From Dysidea avara (taxonomy: Eukaryota; Porifera; Demospongiae; Dictyoceratida; Dysideidae), in contig NC_089275.1 of assembly GCF_963678975.1 (NCBI RefSeq), positions 11,563,682 to 11,627,681 of the forward strand: a DNA stretch of 64,000 nucleotides, in the 5' to 3' direction. Under the pieces are notes generated by a model, which saw only the letters and a list, made by a program, of their open reading frames with translations, was not told the DNA's origin and did no database searches. Made by a program: the position numbers and the translations under genes. Shown here piece by piece: positions 37,179 to 48,520 of this stretch. The first letter of the stretch is position 1. Every line of letters begins with the position of its first letter.

Positions 37179-39100
37179 GTGTTATTCTATGGGAGACACA
37201 TTTTCATGGGCTACCTTGGTATGGAAGAGAAGACAAAGGAAACTATTGATGATGAAGGATTGTTAGACTCTGGAGACATTGGCCGACTAGATAAGGTCTC
37301 GAAATATCAATTTCTCTTGTGATGTTTACTGTTGTATACAGGATGGTTTCTTGTACATCACTGGTCATATCAAAAGTAACTGGTAAATGTGTGGAGGATT
37401 TGGATAGTGTGTGTTATGTGTAGAGTTGATCATAACAGCTGGTGGAGAGCATGTTCCTCCAGTGTACATTGAAAACTGTATCAAGACTGAAGTTCCCTTC
37501 CTGAGTAATGTGATGTTGATAGGAGATAAGAGGAAATACCTGACATGCCTACTGACACTGAAGGTGAAAACTTGTAGTGATCAAGAGTCACATTAGTTTG
37601 TCATGTGAAACAAAAAGTTGGTGTGCCACTCCAGTGTGTACTCCAATGTGCTGTTACAAGGACAACAGTAGCATGATTTTCACTCTTCAAGTTGCTTTGT
37701 GCTGTATAATTATTGTAAGTAGAATAACTTTTCCTGTGGAAACATGTGCACCCTTTTTTGTAGCAGTAGTTTTCATTTCTTTTTCAAAATCTTGTAGCAT
37801 AGGACATGATGACGGTGTGTAGTGTGTAGTGATTAGCGTGATGTAACAAACTCAGCCTCTTGCAGTAATGCATGATCAGAGACTTTGCACACATTCATGC
37901 CCCATGTGGGGCATTATACAATATGATGACTATTGCAAATGCTAATTACTGAAATTGAGTGTAATTACCCCAGACATTTCTGAGATACAAGCTCTCAATA
38001 TTCGGCTAATAACGACTTGATTTTGTACAAAGTACCATAAAGTGCAAATGTGTTAATTTTGGTGACACACATAAGGATTGGGGTTTGAAGATAAAGCATT
38101 ATAAACAATTACCATAAACATGTAAAAGATTCACCAGTTGTCACACCTACAGAGTAAATACTTATGAGAAATTGGTATGTGGATATGCTACCAATATTCA
38201 CAAAAAAAAGAATCCATGCCCACAGCAGCAACCACTTATGGGAAGTTGGGAACATGTTAAAAATTTTTATGTGTGCCTTGGCTTACATCTTTATTGCTTG
38301 CAAACAGGCCAGCTTAGAATATGCAATGATATCTGTGTATGCACAACAGCCAGTACAGATGTGTTATTGTATTAAAGTTTTTCTAATAGAATGGTTGCTT
38401 ATGGTAAAATATCCCAGGTTACTAGACTGTTATTTATAAGATAGGGTGGCAGATAATTTTAACTGTCAGCAGTGGTTCAATAGTGAAAGGTTTTGGGTGT
38501 TTAAATGTAAGTGGAGGAGCCTGCGGTTTGAATTTTAGGCAACTGTTTTTAAATTCTGTGGTGAGTGTTCTATTAGAGCATTTTGGACTATGATTTTGAA
38601 ACTATTGGAATTGTTCTTGTGATTATGTAACTCTTCCTTGGGTTTCTTCTGCTAATTTGTTCTCCAAACATTTTTATGTGTTTGGAATGTGACCTACTCT
38701 ACCTGGTGGAGAACTCTTCTTGTATTGCACTGACTTTTTGTTGCATGACACACACTACTGTGTGTCTTGGTAGGAAATCTGAGAGATATGTAAAAAGCTA
38801 GTATTATTCCGTACATAGTGTGTTGTGGACCCTGATACTGGAGAGGCCACAGATGACCTTCAACCACAAGTGATTGAGATGTTTAAAGAGTTATGTTGTA
38901 AGTGTACAACAGTGTCACAAGTGATAGAGACAGAGAACAAGACAGCCATCCAGGATGGTATTAATCAGTATATCACAAACAAAAACATATCTAATGATCA
39001 AAATGTGCAGTAGTTAGTAATAAACCTGATGTTGTATGCTACAGGTACAGAAATGTAAGTTGCTCAAAATTGATTTCAGCATCCTGGGGGAGAACTAGGT
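37179..39100 (+). pseudogene. ACSBG: Relic of bubblegum-type long-chain acyl-CoA synthetase, last exons
   Basis: The ACSBG family activates long fatty acids to acyl-CoA at membranes. Only C-terminal exons are present: 37179-37295 (GRHIFMGYLGMEE, LDSGDIGRLDK), 37342-37375 (DGFLYITGHIK), 37424-37563 ([30 protein letters not shown]), 38819-39004 (VDPDTGEATDDLQPQ) and the start of another at 39045 (VQKCKLL, DFSIL). The first introns keep GT-AG borders and matching phases. The family's last part ('IPGGELGPT') is frameshifted by one missing G near 39086, and the N-terminal ~500 residues, including the AMP-binding P-loop, are absent. The intron before 38819 holds a SINE. The locus is cut on its left side by protease pseudogene D. 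An exonised remnant cannot be excluded. Confidence 0.8.
38463..38772 (+). mobile_element. tRNA-derived SINE copy
   Basis: A head resembling a tRNA: GTGGTTCAATAGTGAAAGG as A-box region and GCGGTTTGAATTTT as B box (38523-38536). Then comes the dispersed GTTCTATTAGAGCATTTTGG motif (38568), and at the end CACACACTACTGTGTGTCTTG, which also closes the centre of the giant foldback. A shorter relative is at 47935-48190. Confidence 0.6.
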
Positions 39101-39792
39101 CTGTACTATATTGTCCTTTCTAAGTGACATCATTCCAACATAATATTATGGTGATCTATATTAATTTGGATTTGAAATGTATGTTACTAAAGGTGGAGGA
39201 GTATTTTATGGTTATACGGTGATGCAGTTGTTAAGTTTTGTTTCACTTAAGTTATTTTATGGGAAAACAACACTTGAAAAATACAGTCCCCTCAACAATA
39301 GTTGTGACATCATTTTAGAAAAGTCTTATTATTAGTTAGTAGTAATCATGAGATCCATACAGGACCTACACTAAAGCTAAGAAGATCAGTAGTGACTACA
39401 AAATATGCTGAATTGATTGAATTACTTTATTTAGATAGTCATTTATAATTTTCCTTCAGATTTTTACATAAGAAACACTATTAATAATTATTCTGCACTT
39501 TGGTTTTATATGTGTGTCTCCATTATTACCTCTATAAAAAATGATGTCACAAATGTAAAATGGCCACCAATAGTCGACGGACTTTAATATTTTTTTATTA
39601 CAGGTACCTATGGAGAAACTTTTTTGATCGATCATATTTCAGCCAAGATAGAAGATTTGGAACTCTAACTGACAACGAAGCATAATGAATACTTCACTTT
39701 TCAGATGATAATTGGGGCACGTGGCACCATTTCAGATGCGGTATGCGTGAGTTCACCAGTCATAATAATTATTTACATAAAAGGAAATAAAT
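39101..39792. other. Intergenic, no gene seen
   Basis: Non-coding sequence following the ACSBG relic. No further ACSBG exon could be recognised. Confidence 0.4.
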
Positions 39793-40035
39793 GGAATTTT
39801 CTACTAGAGTAGGGACCATAACACATCTGAAGCAATTGCAAGCTGGATTAATACACGATAGTAAAACAATAAGAAGTGTTATATCACTACTGTGCTCAAG
39901 ATACCATAATGGAAATGCACAGTAGGGATATAATACTTCTTATTGTTTTACTGTGATTCAATATCGTGCACTAATCCAGCTCGTTTCAGTACTTTTTACC
40001 GATATGTTATGGTCCCTACTCTAGTTGAAAATTCC
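39793..40035. mobile_element. Palindromic MITE, ~243 bp
   Basis: GGAATTTTCTACTAGAGTAG and GGGACCATAACA pair with TGTTATGGTCCC and CTACTCTAGTTGAAAATTCC; an inner pair TAGTAAAACAATAAGAAGTG also matches its complement. Almost the whole element folds back. Confidence 0.8.
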
Positions 40036-40065
40036 AAATTTTTCTGTGTACTTGTATTAAAGGAT

Positions 40066-40640
40066 TCCAAAGTGCACTACGATTGCAAACTAAAATGTGA
40101 TTTTGATGTGAAATTATTAAAAATTAATATCATTGAAACTTGAAGCCAAAGGATGATAGCTACAGCTACTTATATGAGTTTAAAATGTACACACTCTAAC
40201 ATATGCATCCTAATCCAGACAGTAGCTGTGCACCTGAAAAAATTTGTAGTTGTGTGCAGTTATCAGATATATATGTGCCCCTATTTTGAAAAACCATACA
40301 TTTGGGAACATGCAAAATTTGTGGAAATTCTCAATTGAAAATTTCAGAGAATTTTTACAATTAGCTTTTTGCATATTCTGATAAAGCAACTATTATTAAA
40401 TATGCCTTCTTGCTGTGAAATTTCACACCCATAGTTTCTTTTATCTAGGAGATATACTCAATTATATCAGACCATGTAGTAATTTCACAATGCGTGGGAC
40501 AACAATTAACTTACAAATTGGGTGATTTGTTCATTCCCAAAACCAAACATTTATATATATGTGACTCCTCAATCAACATAAAAGTTAGTGCTTGAATTAC
40601 CTAGTGTTCATGTACCAGTTGATTTTGTCATTAATAGTTA
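40066..40640. repeat. Duplicated 3' flank of membrane-protein genes
   Basis: Direct counterpart of 11340-11610. About 300 bases near 40260-40560 have no counterpart there. Non-coding. Confidence 0.65.
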
Positions 40641-40905
40641 AAATCAAAAGTTAATAATAGTGGAGAGGAGAATGTCTAATGAAACATGGAGCCATGAGGG
40701 ATTCAAAAAGATTCCTTTGTACATCTTTGTGGTTTGTAGTATATTCTATATGTGAAGATTGTTTCAATTACCATATTTCTATTTTTTCCAGCGTGCACTT
40801 GTTAATGCATCTGAGAAAAATCCTTTGAATCCCTCAGAATCATTTGTAGAGGCTCTGTATTATGGTAGACACTGTCCTCACCACTATTATTAACTCTAGG
40901 TAGAA
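40641..40905. mobile_element. MITE, longer relative of 11610-11712
   Basis: Same terminal inverted repeats (AAGTTAATAATAGTGGAG, and CCACTATTATTAACT at the right) with a second inner inverted repeat (GAGGGATTCAAAAAG, and TTTGAATCCCTC), giving about 260 bases. Confidence 0.75.
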
Positions 40906-41702
40906 TTTTGTAATGCCTTACTGTGTGGCACATTAACATCAGGTAATTTAACCACTAACTTTCATAATATTGAGGAGTCTACAAAATAATTATATTGGAT
41001 GATTGCTTGTAACTATAAATGTGTTCAGATGTACAACTACTAGAATGTACAGTGTATCATCCTTTGGCTTCAAAAAGTATGAATATTCATAATTCTGAGT
41101 GATTTCAGTTACACCAGAATCACATTTTAGTAAACACTGTTAGCTAGTCTGTTACTGTACTGTAATGTAAAAGCAATCTAGAGATATCACCATGTTTTGG
41201 TTAAGTAACCTTATAGTGATATACAGCTGCAGCAGCAACCAAACAACAGTGTAGCTATATTTTGTGAAATTATGTTTTATTACCAGACTGAAGCTAATAC
41301 CTGATGCATCCAAATCACTTGTTTGGCTGACTATGCTTGTCACTTCATTCTGTCTACTCTGGTCAGCTATAGCTACAACTGGTCAGGAGTATCTAGGTTA
41401 GCAACAACTGTAACAGACAGACAGTAATGATTATTATAGAGCTTACAAAGAATTCCTGCATGCCAGAACACATTTATATTGGCCAGACATGATACAATTT
41501 TAGACGTGGTTTATTAAAATTATAATAGTTACATTATTGCACAAAATATAGCTACACATGTACAAGCAGTATAGCAACATGTTGTAATTAAAGTTAGTAA
41601 TTATTGTGTATGCATGTACAATTTTTGTCTACCAAAGAATTTTTTATGTATGCATGTATCTATACCAATGAATGTGTGCATTTGTTTCTGATCATGAGGA
41701 GT
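40906..41702. other. 3' intergenic region of membrane-protein gene G2
   Basis: The last ~200 bases resemble 11800-12000 beside pseudogene G0 (GTTACATTATTGCACAAAAT and TGTACAAGCAGTA). No gene recognised. Confidence 0.5.
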
Positions 41703-44700
41703 CTAATCATGACCCAACAGTACTAGTGGTTCACGATATTCACGATAGTTGACAGCCTCTGGAATTCTAATATTATCATGTAAATCAAACTGCTGGAGAC
41801 CAGGTTTCTTTCGCTGTCTAGTAATAAGCTCAGTCAGTGTACTGGTATATAGCTGTAATTTATCTCTGGTATCTCCACTGAGCACATATGTAACTATGTG
41901 ATACATGACAATCAAGCTGAAGTGACCCATAGCCAACCCAATCATTACATTGATAGCAATTGTGTTTGTGGTAGTTTGATTGTACAGTGCTATTACAAAC
42001 AATATAAGAATGTTTACATTAAAGATTTGCTCTTGATAATTTTTCATCTCATTTTTAAAAGGCTTGATAGCACCATACATTCCTTCTACTAAACTAAATA
42101 GTACAATACTGACTGTAAGGTTGATGTTCCTGTCCAATGATGACAATGCAAAATACACAGCTCTTAACGCAAGTTGTAGTCCAACCCAGTAATACATTTT
42201 GTCCTTGTAAGGTCCTTGATAGGCATCTATAAGTGGTTTGAATTTGTTAATAAAGGAAAACCTTGAAAACAGCCGTGTGAACACCAAGACCATATTAAAA
42301 GGCACTAGCATCAGAAAGATGATTAAACATGTTATGAATAATACAATAAATTTAACTCCAAATAAAGGAACATTAGCATCAACTGACCAAACTATAGTAG
42401 TGTGTCCACTGGGTAGGGAGATGAGTTTGGAGTAAGAGAACAAGACACTGGACACTATAAGAAGTATTTTAGTATAGGACAATAGGAAGAGTGTAACAAG
42501 TACTGGTAGTGCTCTACGTGCAGTGAGCCTCTGTATTGTAGTGGAGTAACGACTTGTTATGATGAGTGATGTAGCAATGAAGATGAGGTAGAAGGGAAAC
42601 ACTAATTGTAACCACATCTTAGCATAGTCATCCATACCATTGTAGAAACATGTTTGAATACCCAAATCAAGATTAGCTAGTGAAATGAGGATGTAGGCTG
42701 GTGTAAAACTACTTACATGAGGAAACAACACCGGAGTGTTAATACCGACAATATTAACATACAATATGAATGCATTGATAGTTCCATCAGTTACTGTGAG
42801 GTTGAGAATAAAGAGTAGAAACACCAACACAAGACCTGTTCCTGCAATAGGTACAGTTAAAAACAGGTAGGTATTTGAACATTGTTGACAGTGAGAGGAT
42901 CCAAATACAGTACTGAGACCTTGTTGACAATGTCCACACAATATACCAGATCTGTTAAACTGACACTGTGAGTCAGGAGTGGAGAAGTTAAGATGTGATG
43001 AGTGAGGTAGGCAGTAATGGAGTGGACAATTCAAATTAATGTGGTATTTATAAGAGCCATTTTTAGCTGTAACTGTTATCCACAAATTTGTAGGCCTTAG
43101 TATAGTTTGCTCATTTATATCACAATCATAAATTATATTATTTGAAGTCAGTACCTTATCACAAATACATCTCTTTTCTTGTTTACTAAACACAAATCCA
43201 TGTGGCCAGTGCAATAGCCTGACATTGTAGACTGTAGGATAATCAAATTTTGTGCTATGGAGGATTAGTTTACACAGGTGTGTGTTATCAGCCAAAACTG
43301 TGTAATTTATGTTAGTACAGTTTTTTTCAACAAGTTGCTCTGCTTGTAACAGTGACGACACTTTGCACACAGATTCTGGAATATCTTCATCATAAACTTT
43401 AACAGAAATTGCTACAGCAGCTTCATTAATTACTCGCTTGTTGAGTGCGATATTTAGCTTAAGAATTTGTCCAGGAAATATTGGTCCTATTATATTTGAA
43501 GTACAGTTTGGGTTTGGTACACTTAGACAGTGGCATAGCAAACCAGTGTCAAATAGTGGATATTGTCCTGTTTTGTTGATTAGGTGAATATGACTTTGAT
43601 AGATCACCAGAGGATTTGCCTCATAGTACACAGAACCATTAACCAGTTTACAATTCACATTACCAGTGTTAATATCAAAGACTTTATTGTTTACAATATG
43701 AGATATCACAATCTTGTGCTCTGGTGTTTTGTTATCATTTGTTTTATAAAATTGAAAATAGCATGGAGAATAGAGCTGATTACCTGTCTTCTCTGCTGTA
43801 AAGGCTTCATTTTGTGTTGTTATGTTTCTTATGCTAATATAAACATTGCCAATCAGATGTATTCTGTAATTGGATGTTCCGGTAATTAGACCTTTTGCTT
43901 TGATATGTGAACATGAGATAGTACCAGTGACTAAGATATGAGTGTTTGTATATATTAGACTTCTTGTGATATCCACACTGTGGAAAGTTACTGGCCCTTG
44001 AAGTGAAAGGATTACATTTTGTATGACTATTGCTGGTAATCCAGTTGTTGCGTGATTTCTTCTCTCTAATAATTCTTCAAAGATTGTACCAGATATCTTA
44101 ACAACAACTTTAACTAGTTTTAGTGACACTAATCGTATAAAGTGTGTAAACTTGTTTGATATGAAATAACACTGAGAAATTGTAATTTGTGGCATTATCT
44201 GATTTGAGTTAGTACCAGTCCAATCACGAGAACAGTTTTTATGTTCCCATGCTATATTTATCAAATTTCCTTCATAAACATTCTTGGTGAATGTGTTGTT
44301 TTTAAAATTTAACGTGGTGCTTCCAGTTAATTGCTCTCCTGTTTTGACATCACATGTGATGAAGTTTATCAGTATCATGCTAGCAAGAAATCTGTGTGAC
44401 TTAGTAAACTCAATATCTATAAATACGCAATAGTTAACTGAGATGTGGCTTCTAAAATTACCATCATTATTGCTAACAATATGCATAACTGTAAAATAAT
44501 CCAAGATATAAAAAGTAGTGTTCACAATTTGTAAGTTCACACCGTAAAGATTTTGTTTTAGATGTACTATTATAGCTGGCAATGTGTATAGCTCATCAAA
44601 ATGAGTGAAATCTTTTATTTGTGAGTTTGGTTGCCGATCATAATTATCACCGTGCCTATATAAATATTCATTTTCATAGGAGTGTGAGAATGGGTCATTG

Positions 44701-45398
44701 TAGTAGTATTGATCTGATTGATAATATATTTCACTGCTATAATCGTAGTATAATGGATCATAATTCTGAACAATGAGAGTGTTATTGGATTGTGCAGACT
44801 TCACCAGAGATGTGTCAGCATAGAAAATGAACACTTCACTGCAGGTAAGATTAGAAATGATCGATTTTCCAAAAATGTTTGATGCTAGTAACCTTCCACC
44901 ATGTGAATGTGATGAGGAACCAAAAAGTTCTACATTATGCAAACTTATATTGTAACAGTTGAAAATTATCACTGACATTGGATACTGATTGTGTGGAACT
45001 GGAGAGTGGAGATTCCTTAACTCGTTCATAGTATGACAGTGTACAATTTTCACATTTTTCATTACTAAATAAGTTATACCAATAAACTCAATTCCAACTG
45101 GCTCATGTCTATCATCACACTTGATAACTGTACTTGGTTTTTGATTAAATGCAGTGCCAATAAATGAGATATTATGAGCATCAATTAGTCTGAAGTTGGA
45201 ATAAATCATAAATTCACCTCGTTGAAAGTGCAACTCAGCATCGGAAGTAAAGTACTTTTTAGCATTACTAAGATACTGATCAAGCCTTTTGCAATTATAA
45301 CATGATTTCTTGGGCGTATCAGGCATCACAATGTAAATGGTACAAAGTGTAATGCCAGACAATGTTGATAACAGGAGCAGTTGCATTGGTACATTCAT
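41703..45398 (-). CDS. Large beta-helix-like polytopic surface protein (G2)
   Basis: Single coding exon, 1231 residues, ATG at 45396-45398. Residues 1 to about 20 form a signal peptide (QLLLLSTLSGITLCTIYIV); about 25-740 is an ectodomain with many N-glycosylation sites and repeated short beta-type strands, with a Tyr/Asp/Ser-rich insert at about 215-270 that G1 lacks. Cys-rich linker about 744-836 (CICDKV, CGHCQQGLSTVFGSSHC). About 840-1170 has 9-10 hydrophobic segments with QRLTARRALPVL and AYQGPYKDKMYYWVG loops. Tail ends in IPEAVNYREYREPLVLLGHD. The membrane half is close to G1 even at DNA level, but the ectodomain is only distantly similar. The decayed protease E lies 3.9 kb upstream on the same strand. 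Molecular role unknown. Confidence 0.9.
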   Translation of the reverse strand: MNVPMQLLLLSTLSGITLCTIYIVMPDTPKKSCYNCKRLDQYLSNAKKYFTSDAELHFQRGEFMIYSNFRLIDAHNISFIGTAFNQKPSTVIKCDDRHEPVGIEFIGITYLVMKNVKIVHCHTMNELRNLHSPVPHNQYPMSVIIFNCYNISLHNVELFGSSSHSHGGRLLASNIFGKSIISNLTCSEVFIFYADTSLVKSAQSNNTLIVQNYDPLYYDYSSEIYYQSDQYYYNDPFSHSYENEYLYRHGDNYDRQPNSQIKDFTHFDELYTLPAIIVHLKQNLYGVNLQIVNTTFYILDYFTVMHIVSNNDGNFRSHISVNYCVFIDIEFTKSHRFLASMILINFITCDVKTGEQLTGSTTLNFKNNTFTKNVYEGNLINIAWEHKNCSRDWTGTNSNQIMPQITISQCYFISNKFTHFIRLVSLKLVKVVVKISGTIFEELLERRNHATTGLPAIVIQNVILSLQGPVTFHSVDITRSLIYTNTHILVTGTISCSHIKAKGLITGTSNYRIHLIGNVYISIRNITTQNEAFTAEKTGNQLYSPCYFQFYKTNDNKTPEHKIVISHIVNNKVFDINTGNVNCKLVNGSVYYEANPLVIYQSHIHLINKTGQYPLFDTGLLCHCLSVPNPNCTSNIIGPIFPGQILKLNIALNKRVINEAAVAISVKVYDEDIPESVCKVSSLLQAEQLVEKNCTNINYTVLADNTHLCKLILHSTKFDYPTVYNVRLLHWPHGFVFSKQEKRCICDKVLTSNNIIYDCDINEQTILRPTNLWITVTAKNGSYKYHINLNCPLHYCLPHSSHLNFSTPDSQCQFNRSGILCGHCQQGLSTVFGSSHCQQCSNTYLFLTVPIAGTGLVLVFLLFILNLTVTDGTINAFILYVNIVGINTPVLFPHVSSFTPAYILISLANLDLGIQTCFYNGMDDYAKMWLQLVFPFYLIFIATSLIITSRYSTTIQRLTARRALPVLVTLFLLSYTKILLIVSSVLFSYSKLISLPSGHTTIVWSVDANVPLFGVKFIVLFITCLIIFLMLVPFNMVLVFTRLFSRFSFINKFKPLIDAYQGPYKDKMYYWVGLQLALRAVYFALSSLDRNINLTVSIVLFSLVEGMYGAIKPFKNEMKNYQEQIFNVNILILFVIALYNQTTTNTIAINVMIGLAMGHFSLIVMYHIVTYVLSGDTRDKLQLYTSTLTELITRQRKKPGLQQFDLHDNIRIPEAVNYREYREPLVLLGHD

Positions 45399-46597
45399 TT
45401 TCTGATTCTCTCCTCTATAATTAAGAGATGGGTGAATTGCAAAATTATTGACATACTGTACATGGCTTAATAAGTTTATTGATTGTATATGAACAGGTTG
45501 GTGTATATAACTAGCTGGTTAGGTAATTTAGAACTTCAAAAGTGCAATTTTTGGGCCACATAAAGTTCCTTTCATGTTGAAAGTGTACTGTAAAAGTTAA
45601 AGAAATCACAAAATACTATTCATACTTTGCACACTTATTAGTTACGCACATTTACTAGTTATGCACACTTACTAGTTACACACACTTACATATACAACTC
45701 TGATGGTACTAGCATATTATGTAGTTAGTAATGCACCTGTACTATAATGCGTACAATTTCATCTAGAATTCCTTAAGCCAACATGCATAGATTTTGCATG
45801 TACCACTAACAACCTAGCACAATCACATTTTTACATTTTACCTGTATACAGCAGTGCTGTAAAATACATCTACTGTAAATATAACAGAGGATACTAGTTG
45901 TTAATGAGGATAAGTTACTTTATAATACTTAATGTTATGTGCACAAACATGTCACTGTTTAGCAAAGTTATTGAAAACAATGAAACCAAATAGGTACTTA
46001 TGTTATGGTAACCATTTGGTACAAGTGCAATTGCTAATAGGGACTGCCCAAATAATCCATCAAGTTGTTAGGGGTATACACAACATTAAAAGGACTCATA
46101 AATTAAAAGTCTCTCACATCCCTTGATATAAATGTACAGTACATGCACATACACCCACTATATAATGCTTCTGGATCCAGTAGAGATCTAAATAACATGG
46201 CTAGAAAGCTGTGTTATTTTATTAATGAGCCTATAATTATAAAGTTGTTATTTTCAAGGTGTTTACATCAACAAAAACTGAATGCTGCCATGTTAAATTC
46301 AAATTTATTATGTGGCACAGCAAATGAAATGTTATTTTCATAGTTACATTGAACAGCTTAACTTGACAACATGTCAAGCTTTTACTGTGATTTACCATAT
46401 TACATACAGCGCCTAATCCTTAATGCTGTGCATGCACAACTTGAATATATCAGGGTGCCTATTCTGCAAGAGGCAATGCTGCTTGAATTATGTTCTTACA
46501 TAATCCCACTGCTGACAGTCTTTTATTAGAGCATTGTGAATACTAACTATGTGACTCTTGTATCATAGTACTTCGTGAAGTAGGTGACTATTAGTTC
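45399..46597. other. Upstream region of G2
   Basis: AT-rich non-coding DNA with three repeats of TTACTAGTTA(C/T)GCACACTTA-like units near 45640-45690. No gene recognised. A degenerate dispersed motif is near 46508. Confidence 0.4.
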
Positions 46598-46790
46598 ACT
46601 ATAGAAAAAACTTTTTGCAATGCAGTGTGCATCAAAGTATACTAATCTTTTCATGAAAGAAACTTTTATCTACTATAATACAACACACAAATGGACAAAT
46701 ATGTTGGAAATTTACCTGCAAATACACTGGATAGCCACAGCCTAGTTTTCCAATCAAGTGGCCACATTTTTTCTTGAGCAATACAGCATG
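46598..46790 (+). pseudogene. Relic of a protease B-type promoter and leader
   Basis: CACTATAGAAAAAACTT and GCAATGCAGTGTGCAT match the TATA box and leader of protease B (17819-17860), and CACAGCCTAGTTTTCCAATC with AAGTGGCCAC matches its next ~40 bases (17891-17915). Similarity ends before the start codon; no prodomain or protease codons follow. Probably a broken duplicate, on the opposite strand to pseudogene E. Confidence 0.6.
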
Positions 46791-47934
46791 TTATTAGGCT
46801 TGTTGATGACTGAGCCATCATCATCGCACACAACCATTATGCCACTGTTTTAGCTGCATTTTAACCAAGAGAAGTGATCGTAAAAGATTTGTGCAGTTAG
46901 CACACTCTGACTTCAGTGTTTGCAGAATTTTACAAGTAAGAAGTTGAAAGCTCAAGTTGGACTCAGTGAACTGAAGGACAACTATATGTGCGTACATCTG
47001 AAGTGGACTGGAATCTTATGGTTGTGAGGACTCCACAGTTTATAATATGTAGAGTTATCCAAGTTAACTAACTGCCAGTTAATTATACAGAGTTGAGGTA
47101 TGATAATAATTCTAACTAGCTATGCTGTGACAAGTACTATAGGGATAATCGGTAATGGTGATGACCCGCCTGCACTCTACATTTGGAATTTTCCGACCTG
47201 TTTTCTGATTTTAAAAAAACTGAAAAGTACCAAATAGTGGCCTCATAGACAAATTTAATTTGACAAGGCTTTTCCCCAGGCCAGCACCTGCACAAAATTA
47301 AATCATGCAGCTTTAGGTAGCTGTAATAGCCACTCTACTAGTACATTCTGTATAAATATATATAGACAGTGAGGAGTTTTGAAAGGGTTTTCCACAGCGG
47401 TATTGAGTTACCAGAAGCAGAGTTCTGAGGGCACAGCTCCCAGCAACTGAGAGACCTTCCACACACATCCAGATATGTGACTTTAAAGGACCATAACTTA
47501 ATGTAGGAGTAAGCTATCACTTGCACATTAATATTTTTCACCTGGTATTGCTCAATGCAATGAAAGACATGTGTTAAAAGTGTAGATTAATAGCATGCTG
47601 AGTGGTCTAGTTACAAGCTGTTAAAGTCAAAGAATTTGATGTGTGTGGAAGCCTGTTTTGTCAAATCTGTTCACATAATTATATTGAATGAAAAGATGAA
47701 AGAAGTGGTCAGGCCATTGTTGACTGTAGATTTTATTTGACTGTGTGTTATTTCAAATTTATTTTTGTAATACCCTAATAGGAGCACACAATAATTATTG
47801 AGGACTTCTAATATAGGATACAGACAAAATGTTCTAGAACAACTTAAATTTTGTATTGGCAGATCTGAACTTTTATTGTATACAACAACCATAGAATTTT
47901 ATCTATATAAGGTTTAAAAATTAAGTGTAGTGAG
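46791..47934. other. Intergenic, no gene seen
   Basis: Non-coding, with no recognised gene. Short frames only. Confidence 0.4.
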
Positions 47935-48190
47935 CAGCTGACAACAGCAGTTCAGTAGTTAAAGGTTTGAGAATTAGGTATGGAGGTCCTTTGTTAGAAT
48001 GTTTTTGTGCACATTTTACTATTCAGTGACTGTTCTATTAAAGTATTTTGACCTCACGCTATTGTAAGTGTAACTCATAGCTGACCACAAAGATTTGAGC
48101 TATGATGGTTAACCTACAATAGAATACACAGACAAAGTTTTCAACTCACTGTCATATGTACTCTACTTTGCTGGATAGGAACCAGCCTAT
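47935..48190 (+). mobile_element. SINE-like copy related to 38463-38772
   Basis: Aligns by eye with that copy: CAGCAGTTCAGTAGTTAAAG (A-box region), GGAGGTCCTTTGTTAGAATG (weak B box), GACTGTTCTATTAAAGTATT (dispersed motif). Its terminal CACACTACTGTGTG part is lost. Confidence 0.5.
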
Positions 48191-48520
48191 TATGCTTTTG
48201 ATTTTGCCTATTATGCTCATAATTATGCTCAAAACTTTTACCATAAACTTTGGCTTATGAACAACTGGTTAAATGTAAAAAGTACTCTTGTGCATTAAGA
48301 ATTTGGCTGCTTTGTTAATAAAAGTGGCCGGATGTCATCAGTAGCATCAACTGTTCTATTATTATAAGTCAATCTTTTTCTGTGGCATGCATTTTTGCTT
48401 ACAGTATGACAATTATTCTGCCTATTATGCTAGCATTATGCTTGATGCTTTCAGGCACCTATTATGCTCACATTTATGCCAGCATTGTAGGCTGGTGCCT
48501 ATTGCTGGAGTGGTAATGCA
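48190..48520. repeat. GCCTATTATGCT-rich dispersed repeat
   Basis: Several copies of GCCTATTATGCTNNNATTATGCT in direct orientation (48193-48240 and 48420-48500), flanking about 170 bases of unrelated DNA, bounded by CAGCCTATTATGC and GGCTGGTGCCTATTG. Probably a non-autonomous element of unknown class. Confidence 0.35.

Noticed and set aside
37411..37596. Free-standing small gene
   Set aside because: It is one exon of the ACSBG relic, with neighbours in matching phase across GT-AG introns.
30105..45398. Polytopic proteins as ordinary TRP or GPCR family members
   Set aside because: Segment number and loop motifs do not match a 6-TM channel or a 7-TM receptor that I can recognise; left unassigned.
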